Below are positions 16,488-25,897 of a stretch of 64,000 nucleotides of DNA, in pieces (position 1 is the stretch's first letter; every line of letters begins with the position of its first letter). Below the pieces are notes generated by a model. The model was not told where the DNA came from and did not search any database. It worked only from the letters and a program-made list of their open reading frames with translations. The translations under genes were made by a program, and so were the position numbers. Origin of the DNA: Pseudomonas viridiflava (GTDB lineage Bacteria; Pseudomonadota; Gammaproteobacteria; Pseudomonadales; Pseudomonadaceae); contig NZ_UWFA01000383.1 of NCBI RefSeq assembly GCF_900601905.1, positions 62,001 to 126,000 on the forward strand, in the 5' to 3' direction.

Positions 16488-18434
16488 TCAGGTCTTGAAG
16501 CGCCTGACCAGCCCATCCAGTTCGCTGGACAGCGCCGCCAGGCTGCGCGAATCCGCTCGCGCCGACTCTGCCAGCTCGGCCACCAACTGCGCATCGCCAT
16601 GGATCTGGCTGATGTGGCGGTTGATGTCTTCAGCCACGTGGTGCTGTTCTTCAGCGGCAGTAGCGATCTGCGTGTTCATGTCGCGAATTACGTCCACCGA
16701 CTCGCGAATCAGGCCAAAGCTGCTGCGCGCCTGACTGATTTTCTCCACCGATTGCTGCGACACGCTAAGGCTGGCGTTCATCTGTTGGGTGACCGAAGAC
16801 GTACGGCGTGCCAGCGTACCTAGCAGGTTGTCGATCTCGGCAGTGGAATCGGCTGTGCGCTTGGCCAGGGCCCGAACTTCATCGGCGACCACGGCAAACC
16901 CGCGCCCTTGTTCACCTGCGCGGGCCGCTTCAATGGCCGCGTTAAGGGCCAGCAGGTTGGTCTGTTCGGCGATGGAGCGGATGGTGTCGAGGATCGACTG
17001 AATCGCGTTGCTGTCTTTTTCCAGCTGCACCATGGCGGTAGCAGACTGGGAGATCTCCGTGCTCAGTTGATCAACGCTGGCGACAGCGTCGTCGATCTGG
17101 CGCTGGCCTTCACGGGCCTGGCGCTGACCGTTATCGGCCGAGTCAGCGGCCTGGCTGCAGGAGCGGGCGACTTCGTTGGCGGTGGCGACCATTTCGTGGA
17201 ACGCGGTGGAAACCATGTCCACGGCTTCGCGCTGGCGCCCGGCGGCGTCGGCCATGTTGTTCGACACCTGGGTCGAGCTGGTGGAGGTGTCGAGGATCTT
17301 GTGCGCCGCCTGACCAATGCTCTGGATCAGGTTGCGAATGGCCGCCAGGAATTTGTTGAACCAGTTGGCCAGTTGGGCGGTTTCGTCGTTGCCGCGCACA
17401 TCCAGGTTGTGGGTCAGGTCGCCTTCACCCTGAGAAATGCCTTCCAGACCGCTGGCCACACTGCGGATCGGCCGCACGATCAGCGAAGCGAAGCTGGCGC
17501 CGATAATCGCGAACACCAGCGCCAGGACCGCGGCGATCACCCCAATCAGCCAGGTCAGGCGCGTGGCCGAACTCATGACCTCATCCTGTTTGATCAAACC
17601 GATGAAGTTCCAGCCCAGTTGCTCGGAAGGGAATACGTTGGCCATGTAGCGCTCGCCATCGAGTTCGACTTCGACCAACCCGCTGCTGACCTTGGCCAGT
17701 TCGGCATAGCCCGCGCCCAGATCAGCGATCTTCTTGAAGTTGTGCTCGGGTTTGCGAGGGTCGACCAGGATGTTGCCGCTTTTTTCCAGCAGCATCAGGT
17801 AACCGCTTTCGCCCAGCTTGATCTGTTTGACGATGCTGGTCAGTTGCTTGAGGGTCACGTCAATGCCCACCACGCCGCCAGGGTTGCCCAGACCGTTGGA
17901 AATGGTGCGCCCGGTGTTAACCATGACCGCGTCGTCCGCCGCCCAATAGTAGGCATCGCTGCGTACTACTTTGCCAGGGTTGGCCAGCGCGGCCTTGTAC
18001 CACGGGCGCACGCGTGGGTCGTAATCACCGAAATTCTGGCCGTCCGGCCATGGCACATAGCTGCCATTGGCCAGTCCGTAAGAAATGTAAGCGTAGGCAG
18101 GGTGGCTGACGCCCACTCGGTTGAACAGGGCAATGATGCTCTTGTCAGTCTCAGATTGCGGAGCCTTCTGCTCAGCCGGGGTCATGAAGCTTTTCAGCCC
18201 GGTGCCCGCGCCCGTCACCAACGGGTTGGCCGCGAGGTATTCGACGTTCTGGCTGATGCCGTCAAAGAACAGTTGCATGGCATTGGCGACCTGACGGATC
18301 TCCCGTCCACTGCTGTCGACAAAGCCCTTGGTCGCATCGCTGCGCAAATTGATGACCACGATGCTGGCCACGACAATGATCGGTAGACACGCGATAACCG
18401 CAAATGCCCACGTCAGTTTCTGTTTGATATTCAT
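16488..18434 (-). CDS. Methyl-accepting chemotaxis protein with a dCache_1 sensor
   Basis: A 648-residue transmembrane chemoreceptor. TM1 is near residues 10-30. A periplasmic double-Cache domain spans about 35-280, with its characteristic [14 protein letters not shown] and [13 protein letters not shown] segments. TM2 is near 290-310, followed by HAMP and a cytoplasmic hairpin with the conserved tip [20 protein letters not shown]. dCache sensors bind small ligands such as amino acids, amines or organic acids, and this one's ligand is not evident. The C-terminus lacks a CheR-binding pentapeptide. ATG at 18434 follows GGAG at close spacing. It is an isolated gene flanked by a REPIN downstream. 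Confidence 0.93.
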   Translation of the reverse strand: MNIKQKLTWAFAVIACLPIIVVASIVVINLRSDATKGFVDSSGREIRQVANAMQLFFDGISQNVEYLAANPLVTGAGTGLKSFMTPAEQKAPQSETDKSIIALFNRVGVSHPAYAYISYGLANGSYVPWPDGQNFGDYDPRVRPWYKAALANPGKVVRSDAYYWAADDAVMVNTGRTISNGLGNPGGVVGIDVTLKQLTSIVKQIKLGESGYLMLLEKSGNILVDPRKPEHNFKKIADLGAGYAELAKVSSGLVEVELDGERYMANVFPSEQLGWNFIGLIKQDEVMSSATRLTWLIGVIAAVLALVFAIIGASFASLIVRPIRSVASGLEGISQGEGDLTHNLDVRGNDETAQLANWFNKFLAAIRNLIQSIGQAAHKILDTSTSSTQVSNNMADAAGRQREAVDMVSTAFHEMVATANEVARSCSQAADSADNGQRQAREGQRQIDDAVASVDQLSTEISQSATAMVQLEKDSNAIQSILDTIRSIAEQTNLLALNAAIEAARAGEQGRGFAVVADEVRALAKRTADSTAEIDNLLGTLARRTSSVTQQMNASLSVSQQSVEKISQARSSFGLIRESVDVIRDMNTQIATAAEEQHHVAEDINRHISQIHGDAQLVAELAESARADSRSLAALSSELDGLVRRFKT

Positions 18435-18749
18435 CAACGCTCCGATTGCAGTTCTGGCTCACGCCCCAGGCCTGTGCCGAGGGTGGTTTTGGCAGTGACG
18501 TACAAGTGCTTCTAATTGTATTTGTGGTATCCGGCTATCGGCGGCGCGGCGGGCTTCTTGAAGGGCGCGCAGCACGATGTGTACAAACGGTGGCAGGGTG
18601 GGTTCAGGCATTTCGTCGGCATGTACAGCAACTGGCCGGAACGGCTGGCGTGGGTTTCGATCCACAGAACTGACCGTGGCGTCATGCAGGCGTGGTTTTC
18701 GCAACGGTCAGCAGTCCATCGAACCATCACTTTTCAATGAGGTGCCGAC
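18435..18749. other. Intergenic stretch without a supported gene
   Basis: The 315 bases between the chemoreceptor and the DUF892 gene carry open frames of 70-80 codons on both strands. The longest plus-strand one (18516-18740) reads GFLKGAQHDVYKRWQGGF and WPERLAWVSIHRTDRG. None has a clear ribosome site or recognised family. The coding potential is uncertain, and the region must also hold both promoters. Confidence 0.4.
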
Positions 18750-19259
18750 ATGGCCAGGACATCTACACGAACCACGGTTGACGATCTGTTCATTCATGAG
18801 CTGTCCGATGTTTACAGCGCGGAAAAACAGATCACCAAAGCCTTGCCGCGCCTGGCAAGGGCGTCTACCAACCCGCTGCTCAAAGAAGCTTTCGAGTCGC
18901 ATCTGGAAGAGACCTACGGGCAGATCGAGCGGATCGATCAGTTGGTGGAGCAGGGCGGACTCAAGCTCAAACGCATGAAATGCGCAGCCATGGAGGGGCT
19001 GGTGGAGGAGAGCAAGGAATTGCTCGACGAGATAGAGAAGGGCGAGGTACTGGACGCCGCACTGATTGGCGCCTGCCAGAAGGTCGAGCATTACGAGATT
19101 GCCGCTTATGGCACCTTGATCGCCATGGCCAAGCAGCTGGGAATGAAGGATGCGGCGAAGCTGTTGGGCGAGACGCTCACCGAGGAAAAATCCGCAGATG
19201 AAAAACTGACTGCCATCGCTGAGCAGGGCGGTAATCAGGCGGCGACCATGGCGAGTTAG
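18750..19259 (+). CDS. DUF892 ferritin-like protein (YciE/YciF family)
   Basis: A 169-residue all-helical protein of the DUF892 family. LFIHELSDVYSAEKQITKAL begins the four-helix bundle. Conserved acidic and His residues follow in HLEETYGQIERIDQLVE and KVEHYEIAAYGTLIAMAKQL, which match the di-iron ligand pattern of ferritin-like YciF. Members are induced by stress and osmotic challenge in enterics and appear as dimers, but their reaction is not established. Its neighbours are a chemoreceptor and hypothetical genes, which do not specify a role. A REPIN follows the stop. Confidence 0.92.
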   Translation: MARTSTRTTVDDLFIHELSDVYSAEKQITKALPRLARASTNPLLKEAFESHLEETYGQIERIDQLVEQGGLKLKRMKCAAMEGLVEESKELLDEIEKGEVLDAALIGACQKVEHYEIAAYGTLIAMAKQLGMKDAAKLLGETLTEEKSADEKLTAIAEQGGNQAATMAS

Positions 19260-19304
19260 CGCCAGACGATGGGAGCTCCAAGCCGGCATGCACTGCACAG
19301 TGTT

Positions 19305-19394
19305 GTGGGACCGGCTTTAGCCGGGAAGGCGGCATTTCTGGCAACACATGTGCAGCGCATGCCTCGGCCTCTACCCGGCTAAAGCCGGTCCCAC
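19305..19394. repeat. REPIN (GTGGGACCGGCTTTAGCCGGGAAG class)
   Basis: A 90-bp inverted pair with arms GTGGGACCGGCTTTAGCCGG and CCGGCTAAAGCCGGTCCCAC, perfect over 20 bases. It lies between two convergent genes and could end both transcripts. Confidence 0.95.
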
Positions 19395-19403
19395 AGCATC
19401 CGG

Positions 19404-20096
19404 TCAAGCGATGCTGTAACCCTCAAACGCCTTGCCTTGTTGCAAGGCGGTGACGATGTTCTTGCGGGTCACCGGCAGTTCAGTGCCTTCGCTGTCGGTA
19501 AAGGTCTCGCTTTGCAATTCTGCCTCGTCGCCTTCTCCGACAAACGTGAAACCGAGGAACTCGAGCGCCTGGCGATCCACGTTGAGCCTGGAGCGCGGCG
19601 TGCGCAGGGGCAGGCTGACGCTTTGGCCGTCCTTGCTGATGGTGTAAACCTCGGCTTCCTTCTTGGCGCGGGCGGTCTTGCTCTTGCCGGCGCTGGGGTT
19701 GCTGATCGCCTGATGCGTGTGGTTCAGCACCTTGAGCGCGAGGCTGTAGACCAGCTCCTGAAAGGCCGGATCGTCCTTGTAGCTGGACAGAATCCGGCTG
19801 ATCGGGAACTGCGTGCTCAAGTCCGCAAGGGCAGCGCTGTCAGCGGCTTCGGCGTCCTTGAGGCGCTTGAGTTCGCCCATCAGCTCGTAAGCCTGGTCGT
19901 CGTCGAGGTCGTCCTGCGCCTGGCGGATGGCGGCGCGCAACTGGCGAATTTCTTCGCTTTCCTTGGCCGTCTGGAAGGCATCCAGGACCATCTCGCTGAT
20001 GGTCTTGGCCTGCGGCGCGTGCTGGGACAGACCGATGGAGTTTTCATACTCCAGCTTGGAAGAGGTCACGGATTCGTTTGTCTGGGAGTCGAGCAT
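19404..20096 (-). CDS. Hypothetical protein with a charged central coiled region
   Basis: A 230-residue soluble protein that I do not recognise. The N-terminal 30 residues are polar. Residues about 35-90 are strongly charged and predicted helical or coiled (ESEEIRQLRAAIRQAQDDLD, MGELKRLKDAEAAD). A Lys/Ala-rich linker follows (SAGKSKTARAKKEAE). The C-terminal 70 residues look like a compact domain with LNVDRQALEFLGFTFVGEGD and a terminal VTALQQGKAFEGYSIA. No signal peptide, membrane segment or catalytic motif is seen. Codon use looks like the neighbours. It converges on the DUF892 gene with a REPIN between. Nearly the same third-position bias throughout argues it is a real gene. Confidence 0.7.
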   Translation of the reverse strand: MLDSQTNESVTSSKLEYENSIGLSQHAPQAKTISEMVLDAFQTAKESEEIRQLRAAIRQAQDDLDDDQAYELMGELKRLKDAEAADSAALADLSTQFPISRILSSYKDDPAFQELVYSLALKVLNHTHQAISNPSAGKSKTARAKKEAEVYTISKDGQSVSLPLRTPRSRLNVDRQALEFLGFTFVGEGDEAELQSETFTDSEGTELPVTRKNIVTALQQGKAFEGYSIA

Positions 20097-20316
20097 TGAA
20101 TTTCACTATTTCAGGTTTGAGGCGCGAAAAGCCACGGGTCTTTTCGGGGCGCCTAATCTAGTGGACGGGGGAGCGGTTGTCACGAACCGATGGCCGACGT
20201 CTCTACACAGGGGCTTTGCGGGCGGATCTTGGGCGATGGCTTATCACGGGCTTGTTTTTTCCGTCGCGGCTGTTGATCATCGCGCCCATTGATCACTGAC
20301 ATAGAGAAAGCTGCAC

Positions 20317-20685
20317 ATGAGCACTGGGTTGACCGAAGACGATATGCGCCGTGCGTTGGGTCTGGATGTTCCTTCATCGGCACCAGCAACCCCCGCTGAG
20401 CCTGAGCCCGCGTTTGAACCGGCCCCTGAACCCGTGGCCGAGCCTGAGCCAGCACCTGAGCCGGTAGTGAAAGCCGCGCCTGCGCCCAAGCCGAAAACCA
20501 AGCGTCTGTCTCCGGCGCTGGTTGTCACGTTACGGGTGACCAAGGTATTCGAGGGCGAGGAAACGCTGTTTGTCCACGAAGCAAAAACCTTGAGCACCTT
20601 CGACGCCGAGCAGGAAGCCCGTAAAGCGGCGGCCAAAGAGAAGTACAAATATTTCGAAGTGGTGTCGATCAAGCGGGTTGAGTAG
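20317..20685 (+). CDS. Hypothetical protein with Pro/Ala/Glu-rich repeats
   Basis: A 122-residue protein. A short N-terminal amphipathic segment (TGLTEDDMRRALGLDV) is followed by a low-complexity linker of imperfect EPEPAxEPAPEP repeats over about residues 25-55. A small C-terminal domain of about 60 residues contains LVVTLRVTKVFEGEETLFVH and YKYFEVVSIKRVE. The linker resembles periplasm-spanning or inter-domain spacers, but there is no signal peptide or membrane helix, so a cytoplasmic two-part protein is more likely. It is a single gene followed by a REPIN. Function unknown. Confidence 0.65.
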   Translation: MSTGLTEDDMRRALGLDVPSSAPATPAEPEPAFEPAPEPVAEPEPAPEPVVKAAPAPKPKTKRLSPALVVTLRVTKVFEGEETLFVHEAKTLSTFDAEQEARKAAAKEKYKYFEVVSIKRVE

Positions 20686-20710
20686 CAGTGCTCTGAAGTC
20701 GATGGCTGTC

Positions 20711-20800
20711 GTGGGACCGGCCTTAGCCGGGAAGAGGCCCTTACAATCCCTGCAGTTCTAGCGTCAGATAAACTGCCTTCCCGGCTATAGCCGATCCCAC
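20711..20800. repeat. REPIN (GTGGGACCGGCCTTAGCCGGGAAG class)
   Basis: A 90-bp inverted pair with arms GTGGGACCGGCCTTAGCCGG and CCGGCTATAGCCGATCCCAC. It separates the hypothetical gene from the end of the rut operon, one base before the rutF stop codon. Confidence 0.93.
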
Positions 20801-20801
20801 A

Positions 20802-21320
20802 TCAACCAACCCCATGATAAGCCCGGTCGAAATACACCAGCCCCGCCGCTTCCTTCTGGCGACTCAACGCCAGCACTTCGCAGAACAGAATGTCATGGGT
20901 GCCGACGCTCACGGTCTGGCTCACCCGGCAATCGAACGAGGCCGCGGCACCTTCCAGCACCGGTGAACCGGACACCCAGGTGGCCCATTGCGCGGCGGCG
21001 AAGCGCTCGGCCATCGGCGTCTTGCCACCGAACAAATTGGACAGCGCCTGCTGCTCGTGGCTCAGGGTGTTGACGCACAACGACGCGTTGGCGGTCAGCG
21101 CGGCATGCACCGACGCCGAGCGATTCAGGCACACCAGCAGGGTCGGCGGAGAATCGGTCACGCTGCACACCGCGGTAGCGGTGAAGCCGCAGCGTCCATG
21201 GGGGCCATCGGTTGTGACCACGTTGACTGCCGCAGCCAGGCTGGCCATGGCGTCACGGTAGTCCTGTTGGGCGATGGGCAGCAGCGTCTGGGCCACGGCG
21301 AGCAGTTCGCAAGCTTGCAT
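20802..21320 (-). CDS. rutF: RutF flavin reductase for pyrimidine monooxygenase
   Basis: A 172-residue flavin reductase of the split-barrel FMN-binding family. FRDAMA-like entry ([20 protein letters not shown]), [20 protein letters not shown] and the late FDRAYHGVG motif fit RutF. It supplies reduced FMN to the RutA oxygenase using NADH. Its start has a GGAG site and lies 14 bases after rutD, so it closes the operon rutABCDF. In E. coli a rutE gene separates rutD and rutF; here there is no space for it. Assignment rests on family motifs plus operon position. Confidence 0.92.
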   Translation of the reverse strand: MQACELLAVAQTLLPIAQQDYRDAMASLAAAVNVVTTDGPHGRCGFTATAVCSVTDSPPTLLVCLNRSASVHAALTANASLCVNTLSHEQQALSNLFGGKTPMAERFAAAQWATWVSGSPVLEGAAASFDCRVSQTVSVGTHDILFCEVLALSRQKEAAGLVYFDRAYHGVG

Positions 21321-21334
21321 GGGGGTATCTCCGT

Positions 21335-22129
21335 TCAGGCCTGGCTGGCCGATGACTGGCGGGTTAAATAGTCAAGCAGTACACGGTTGAAGGGCTCTAC
21401 ATCGCTGACACTTGACGCATGGCCGCCGTATTCGAGCAGCACTAATTCAGCCGCAGCGAGCGTGTCGGCCAGATGTTGCGAACGCTGCCACGGCACCAGC
21501 ATGTCGTCGCGGTTGGCGATCAGCAGCGTCGGGGTTTGAATGCTGGCCAGGCGATCTTCAATATCGAACGCCTGCAATGCTGCAATCCGCCGCAACAGAT
21601 TGTCGGTATCAGGAAAGTGCGCCAGTGCATGGGCTTCGTCTTCTGCCAGCTGCGCGCTGTGTTCGGCGATCCAGTCGGCGGGGTATAAAAACAGTGCCTG
21701 GGCCTGTACATACGCGGCCGGGCCGCTGTCGCGCAGCAGGTGTTTGCGCACCGCAAAGCAACGGGCGCTGTGCGGGTTCGGGCTGCTCCAGGCATTGATC
21801 AAAACCATGCTTTGCAGCAACTGCGGCCGTTGCAGGGCCAGTTCAAGGCCGACCAGGCCGCCCAGCGCATGGCCGATGAAGTGGCACTGTTGAACGCCAA
21901 TGCGATCAAGCAACTCCAGCAGCTCGCCCGCCATGCTCGCAATCGAATAGTCCTCTGCCAGTATCGCCGGGCTGCGGCCAGTGCCCGCCTGATCGTAGAC
22001 CACCACGCGATACTGTTCTTCCAGCACCGGCAACTGCGGAGCCCAGAATCGGGTGGAACCGCCAAGCCCGGAACTCAAGACCAGCGTCGGCGCGTTGCTG
22101 GCCGGGTTGCCGAGGATTTCGTAATGCAT
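21335..22129 (-). CDS. rutD: RutD, alpha/beta-hydrolase-fold aminoacrylate hydrolase
   Basis: A 264-residue alpha/beta hydrolase matching RutD in length and sequence ([57 protein letters not shown]). It speeds hydrolysis of 3-aminoacrylate to malonic semialdehyde and ammonia. The nucleophile elbow reads GHALGG. The usual Ser is Ala, as I recall for RutD relatives, while the late His (GGHAS) remains. The gene lies between rutC and rutF on the same strand. Confidence 0.9.
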   Translation of the reverse strand: MHYEILGNPASNAPTLVLSSGLGGSTRFWAPQLPVLEEQYRVVVYDQAGTGRSPAILAEDYSIASMAGELLELLDRIGVQQCHFIGHALGGLVGLELALQRPQLLQSMVLINAWSSPNPHSARCFAVRKHLLRDSGPAAYVQAQALFLYPADWIAEHSAQLAEDEAHALAHFPDTDNLLRRIAALQAFDIEDRLASIQTPTLLIANRDDMLVPWQRSQHLADTLAAAELVLLEYGGHASSVSDVEPFNRVLLDYLTRQSSASQA

Positions 22130-22182
22130 GCAAGACTCCAGTGCAGGCGTTCATGCGTCTGCTTTCGAGGGGTACGTCGGAC

Positions 22183-22566
22183 TCAGCCGATGTGGGCGAT
22201 GCTGGCGATTTCAATCAGCGCCTCGGGTTTCACCAGGCCGCACTGGATGCAATAGCGCGCAGGTTTTTCCCCGGCGAAATATTCGGCGTAGACCTCGTTG
22301 ACCTTGGCGTAGTCGGCCCAGTCCTTGATCATGATCATGTTGAAGGTGACGTCATCCATCGTGCCGCCAGCGGTTTCAATCACGCTTTTGATGGTCTCCA
22401 GCACATGCCGGGTCTGGGCCGTGGCATCGCCGACGTGCACCACGTTGTTGTCCTTGTCGAAGGGCAGGGTGCCGGACACATACAGCACACCATCGGCCAT
22501 GGAGCCGGGTACGAACGGCGCGATGGGTTTGCTGGTACCGGCTGGAATGATCGCTTTTTTGCTCAT
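22183..22566 (-). CDS. rutC: RutC, Rid-family aminoacrylate-forming enzyme of pyrimidine degradation
   Basis: A 127-residue YjgF/YER057c/UK114 (Rid) protein. Family-diagnostic segments are [20 protein letters not shown], the [20 protein letters not shown] helix and the C-terminal [20 protein letters not shown] with the conserved active-site Arg. In E. coli RutC acts on the aminoacrylate intermediate made from the uracil ring after RutA and RutB. Rid proteins form trimers in the cytoplasm. It lies between rutB and rutD. Confidence 0.93.
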   Translation of the reverse strand: MSKKAIIPAGTSKPIAPFVPGSMADGVLYVSGTLPFDKDNNVVHVGDATAQTRHVLETIKSVIETAGGTMDDVTFNMIMIKDWADYAKVNEVYAEYFAGEKPARYCIQCGLVKPEALIEIASIAHIG

Positions 22567-22590
22567 GGGGTTGCCTCGAATGAAAGGGGA

Positions 22591-23318
22591 TTAAACGGTC
22601 TGGAAAGTGCTGCAGAACTCATCGACGCTGGAGACCCAGCCAAAAAACGTCTCGATGTTGAACAATGCCGCCTGCTGCGCGAACGCAGGGCCCGCCTGAT
22701 GGGTCGCATCGGCTAGTACCACGCCGAAGTATTCGAGGAAGAAACCGTCCCGCAGGGTGGATTCCACGCAGACATTGGTGGCGATGCCTGTGAACACCAG
22801 GTTGCGAATGCCACGGCTGCGCAGCACGCTGTCGAAGTTGGTATTGAAGAAGCCGCTGTAGCGGGTTTTCGGCAATACGATGTCGCCTGGCTGGGGTTGC
22901 AGTTCGTCCACCAACTGATAATCCCAGCCGCCCTTGGCCAGCAACGTACCTTGCAGTTCCGGACGCTTGCGCATGGTTTTCAGGGCGTTGGATTTGTGCC
23001 AGTTAGGCGATCCGGGCCCACCGGCTTCTACATAGTCCGAGTCCCAGCCGTTCTGGAAAAAGATCACCTGAATGCCTGCCGCTCGCGCCGCCGTCAGGGC
23101 TTTCTGAATGCTGGCGATGACCGGGCCGGTGCTGCTGACATCAAAACCTGCCAGATCGAGATAACCGCCAGCAGTGGAGTAGGCGTTCTGCATGTCGATG
23201 ACGATCAGTGCTGTCTCACTGGCTTTAAGGCTCAGTGCTTCTGGCCGGGCGGGCAGTTCGCGGGCAGCGGCGGGGGACTCCGGCAGCAGGTAGCCGGACA
23301 CGGATGCAGGTGCATTCA

Positions 23319-23319
<1 letters not shown>
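22591..23319 (-). CDS. rutB: RutB, ureidoacrylate/peroxyureidoacrylate amidohydrolase
   Basis: A 242-residue isochorismatase-like cysteine hydrolase. The catalytic triad is visible as Asp in [20 protein letters not shown], Lys in [20 protein letters not shown] and Cys in [20 protein letters not shown]. RutB removes the ureido group from ureidoacrylate formed after ring cleavage, giving aminoacrylate, carbamate and ammonia. Its ATG overlaps the rutA stop by one base (TGATG), so the two are translationally coupled. Confidence 0.95.
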
Positions 23320-24401
<1,082 letters not shown>

Positions 24402-24543
24402 GTGTAGGCCTCTTGCATGCGATCTATGAACAATGCGCCCCGAGCATCCCGGTAGCACCCGACTCAAGGGGTTTTGCATGAAGCAGGCCAGTTTTTGATT
24501 GTCTTTTTAAAACAAGGAGTTGATGTGAGAGGGGTGATTATTT

Positions 24544-24559
24544 CAGACCATTTGGTCTA
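24544..24559. promoter_or_regulatory. RutR-type operator upstream of rutA
   Basis: CAGACCATTTGGTCTA contains the perfect inverted repeat GACCA-TT-TGGTC of the RutR consensus TTGACCANNTGGTCAA. It lies about 145 bases before rutA and 235 before the divergent rutR. RutR is released from such sites by uracil or thymine in E. coli. Recognition here is inferred from match and context. Confidence 0.8.
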
Positions 24560-24615
24560 GGTTAGAGCACTTGGTTTGTGCGCGGTGCACGGGGATGGGG
24601 CAAAAGCATGCCTCT

Positions 24616-24703
24616 GTAGGAGCGAGGCTTGCCCGCGATCAGGTTTAGGTGGTTCCCTTGCCAGACCGCGTCCAGCCTTGTCGCGGGCAAGCTTCGCTCC
24701 CAC
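24616..24703. repeat. REPIN (GTAGGAGCGAGGCTTGCCCGCGA class) between rutA and rutR
   Basis: An 88-bp inverted pair, arms GTAGGAGCGAGGCTTGCCCG and CGGGCAAGCTTCGCTCCCAC, inside the divergent rutA-rutR promoter region. It separates the RutR box from the rutR start. Confidence 0.9.
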
Positions 24704-24790
24704 AGGTTTACCGCGTTGCCCCAGGCCAACTCTTTACCCCATCCCCACCACACAAGGTAAAGTGCCCCGGTATTCCAGATAGATCCGGTC

Positions 24791-25519
24791 GTGAACGTGA
24801 ACAACAAACCCCCAGCGAAAACCGTCAAAGCCAAGCCTGCAGAGAAGGGCAAAGGCACCCGGGCGGCCAGTGCTTCGACGGTCAATCGGCGTCTGCGTCT
24901 GATCGAAGGCAAGCGCACGGTGATCCTGGAGGCGGCACTGGAGATCTTTTCCCGCTTTGGTCTGCACGGCACCAGCCTGGATCAAGTGGCGAGCATGGCT
25001 GATGTGTCCAAGACCAATCTGCTTTATTACTTCGCCAGCAAGGAAGAGCTCTACACCAGCGTACTGCGCCAGTTGCTGGATGTCTGGCTCAAGCCGCTGC
25101 GTGGTTTCAGTGCCGAGCAGGATCCGATCGATGCGATCAGCGACTACATCCGCGTCAAGCTGGAACTGTCTCGCGACCATCCCGCCGAGTCGCGGCTGTT
25201 CTGCCTCGAAATCATGCAAGGCGCGCCGTTGATGCTCGCTGAGCTGGAGCAACCGCTGCGGGATATCGTTGAAGCCAAGGTCAGCGTGATTCAAGGCTGG
25301 ATAGAAGCAGGCAAGCTGGCGCCGGTGGAACCGCACCACCTGATTTTTTCGCTCTGGGCCACCACCCAGCATTACGCCGACTTCGCCAGCCAGATCAATG
25401 CCGTGACCGGCAAGACTCTTGCTGATCCTGAATTCTTTGCCCAGACCCTGGAAAACATCCAGGCGCTGATTCTCAATGGCATTCGTCCGCGGGCTCAAGA
25501 AACGGACCCACCGCCATAG
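24791..25519 (+). CDS. rutR: RutR, TetR-family pyrimidine-responsive regulator
   Basis: A 242-residue TetR-family protein closely similar to RutR. The helix-turn-helix is SLDQVASMADVSKTNLLYYF. The RutR ligand domain follows with SRLFCLEIMQGAPLMLAELE, KLAPVEPHHLIFSLWATTQH and DPEFFAQTLENIQALILNGI. In E. coli it represses rutA and is relieved by uracil or thymine. It starts with GTG at 24791, or a second GTG two codons on, after a Lys-rich tail longer than in E. coli. It is divergent from rutABCDF, and a matching operator lies between. A second likely target is the next operon. Confidence 0.93.
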   Translation: MNVNNKPPAKTVKAKPAEKGKGTRAASASTVNRRLRLIEGKRTVILEAALEIFSRFGLHGTSLDQVASMADVSKTNLLYYFASKEELYTSVLRQLLDVWLKPLRGFSAEQDPIDAISDYIRVKLELSRDHPAESRLFCLEIMQGAPLMLAELEQPLRDIVEAKVSVIQGWIEAGKLAPVEPHHLIFSLWATTQHYADFASQINAVTGKTLADPEFFAQTLENIQALILNGIRPRAQETDPPP

Positions 25520-25563
25520 TGCGAGATGGTTTGGGAATTCTCTGTTGGCCTCCAATGCACATT

Positions 25564-25651
25564 TTGGGATCGGCTTTAGCCGGGAAGAGGCCTTTATAGG
25601 GGCTGTAAACGGCGTCTGAAATGCAGCCTTCCCGGCTAAAGCCCGTCCCAC
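25564..25651. repeat. REPIN (GTGGGACCGGCTTTAGCCGGGAAG class)
   Basis: An 88-bp inverted pair, arms TTGGGATCGGCTTTAGCC and GGCTAAAGCCCGTCCCAC, after rutR. It probably ends the rutR transcript before the oxygenase operon. Confidence 0.9.
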
Positions 25652-25742
25652 AGACTGACGCTTGCCCGATCAACCCCATTGACCCACCCCAATCCTCATG
25701 CCCGCTTTTCGTGCCAACGCGCCCAAACCAAGTGCTCTGCTT

Positions 25743-25758
25743 CGGACCATTTGATCTG
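25743..25758. promoter_or_regulatory. Second RutR-like operator, upstream of the oxygenase/ABC importer operon
   Basis: CGGACCATTTGATCTG has the GACCA half-site, TT centre and TGATC second half, one base from the perfect palindrome found upstream of rutA. It lies about 140 bases before the oxygenase start, a distance like that of the first box to rutA. The match suggests RutR controls this operon too. Confidence 0.6.
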
Positions 25759-25897
25759 TTTTTAGTCCGGTAAATCGTTAACTCACTGAAAGCCATAGCA
25801 ATTCGGATACTGGCACAGTTACTGCTTTTCTCCTTCGCACATTCAGGCCGGGCGACCGGTGCGTATTCAATGTCGTGTCGAGAGAGGAGTGAGTCGT

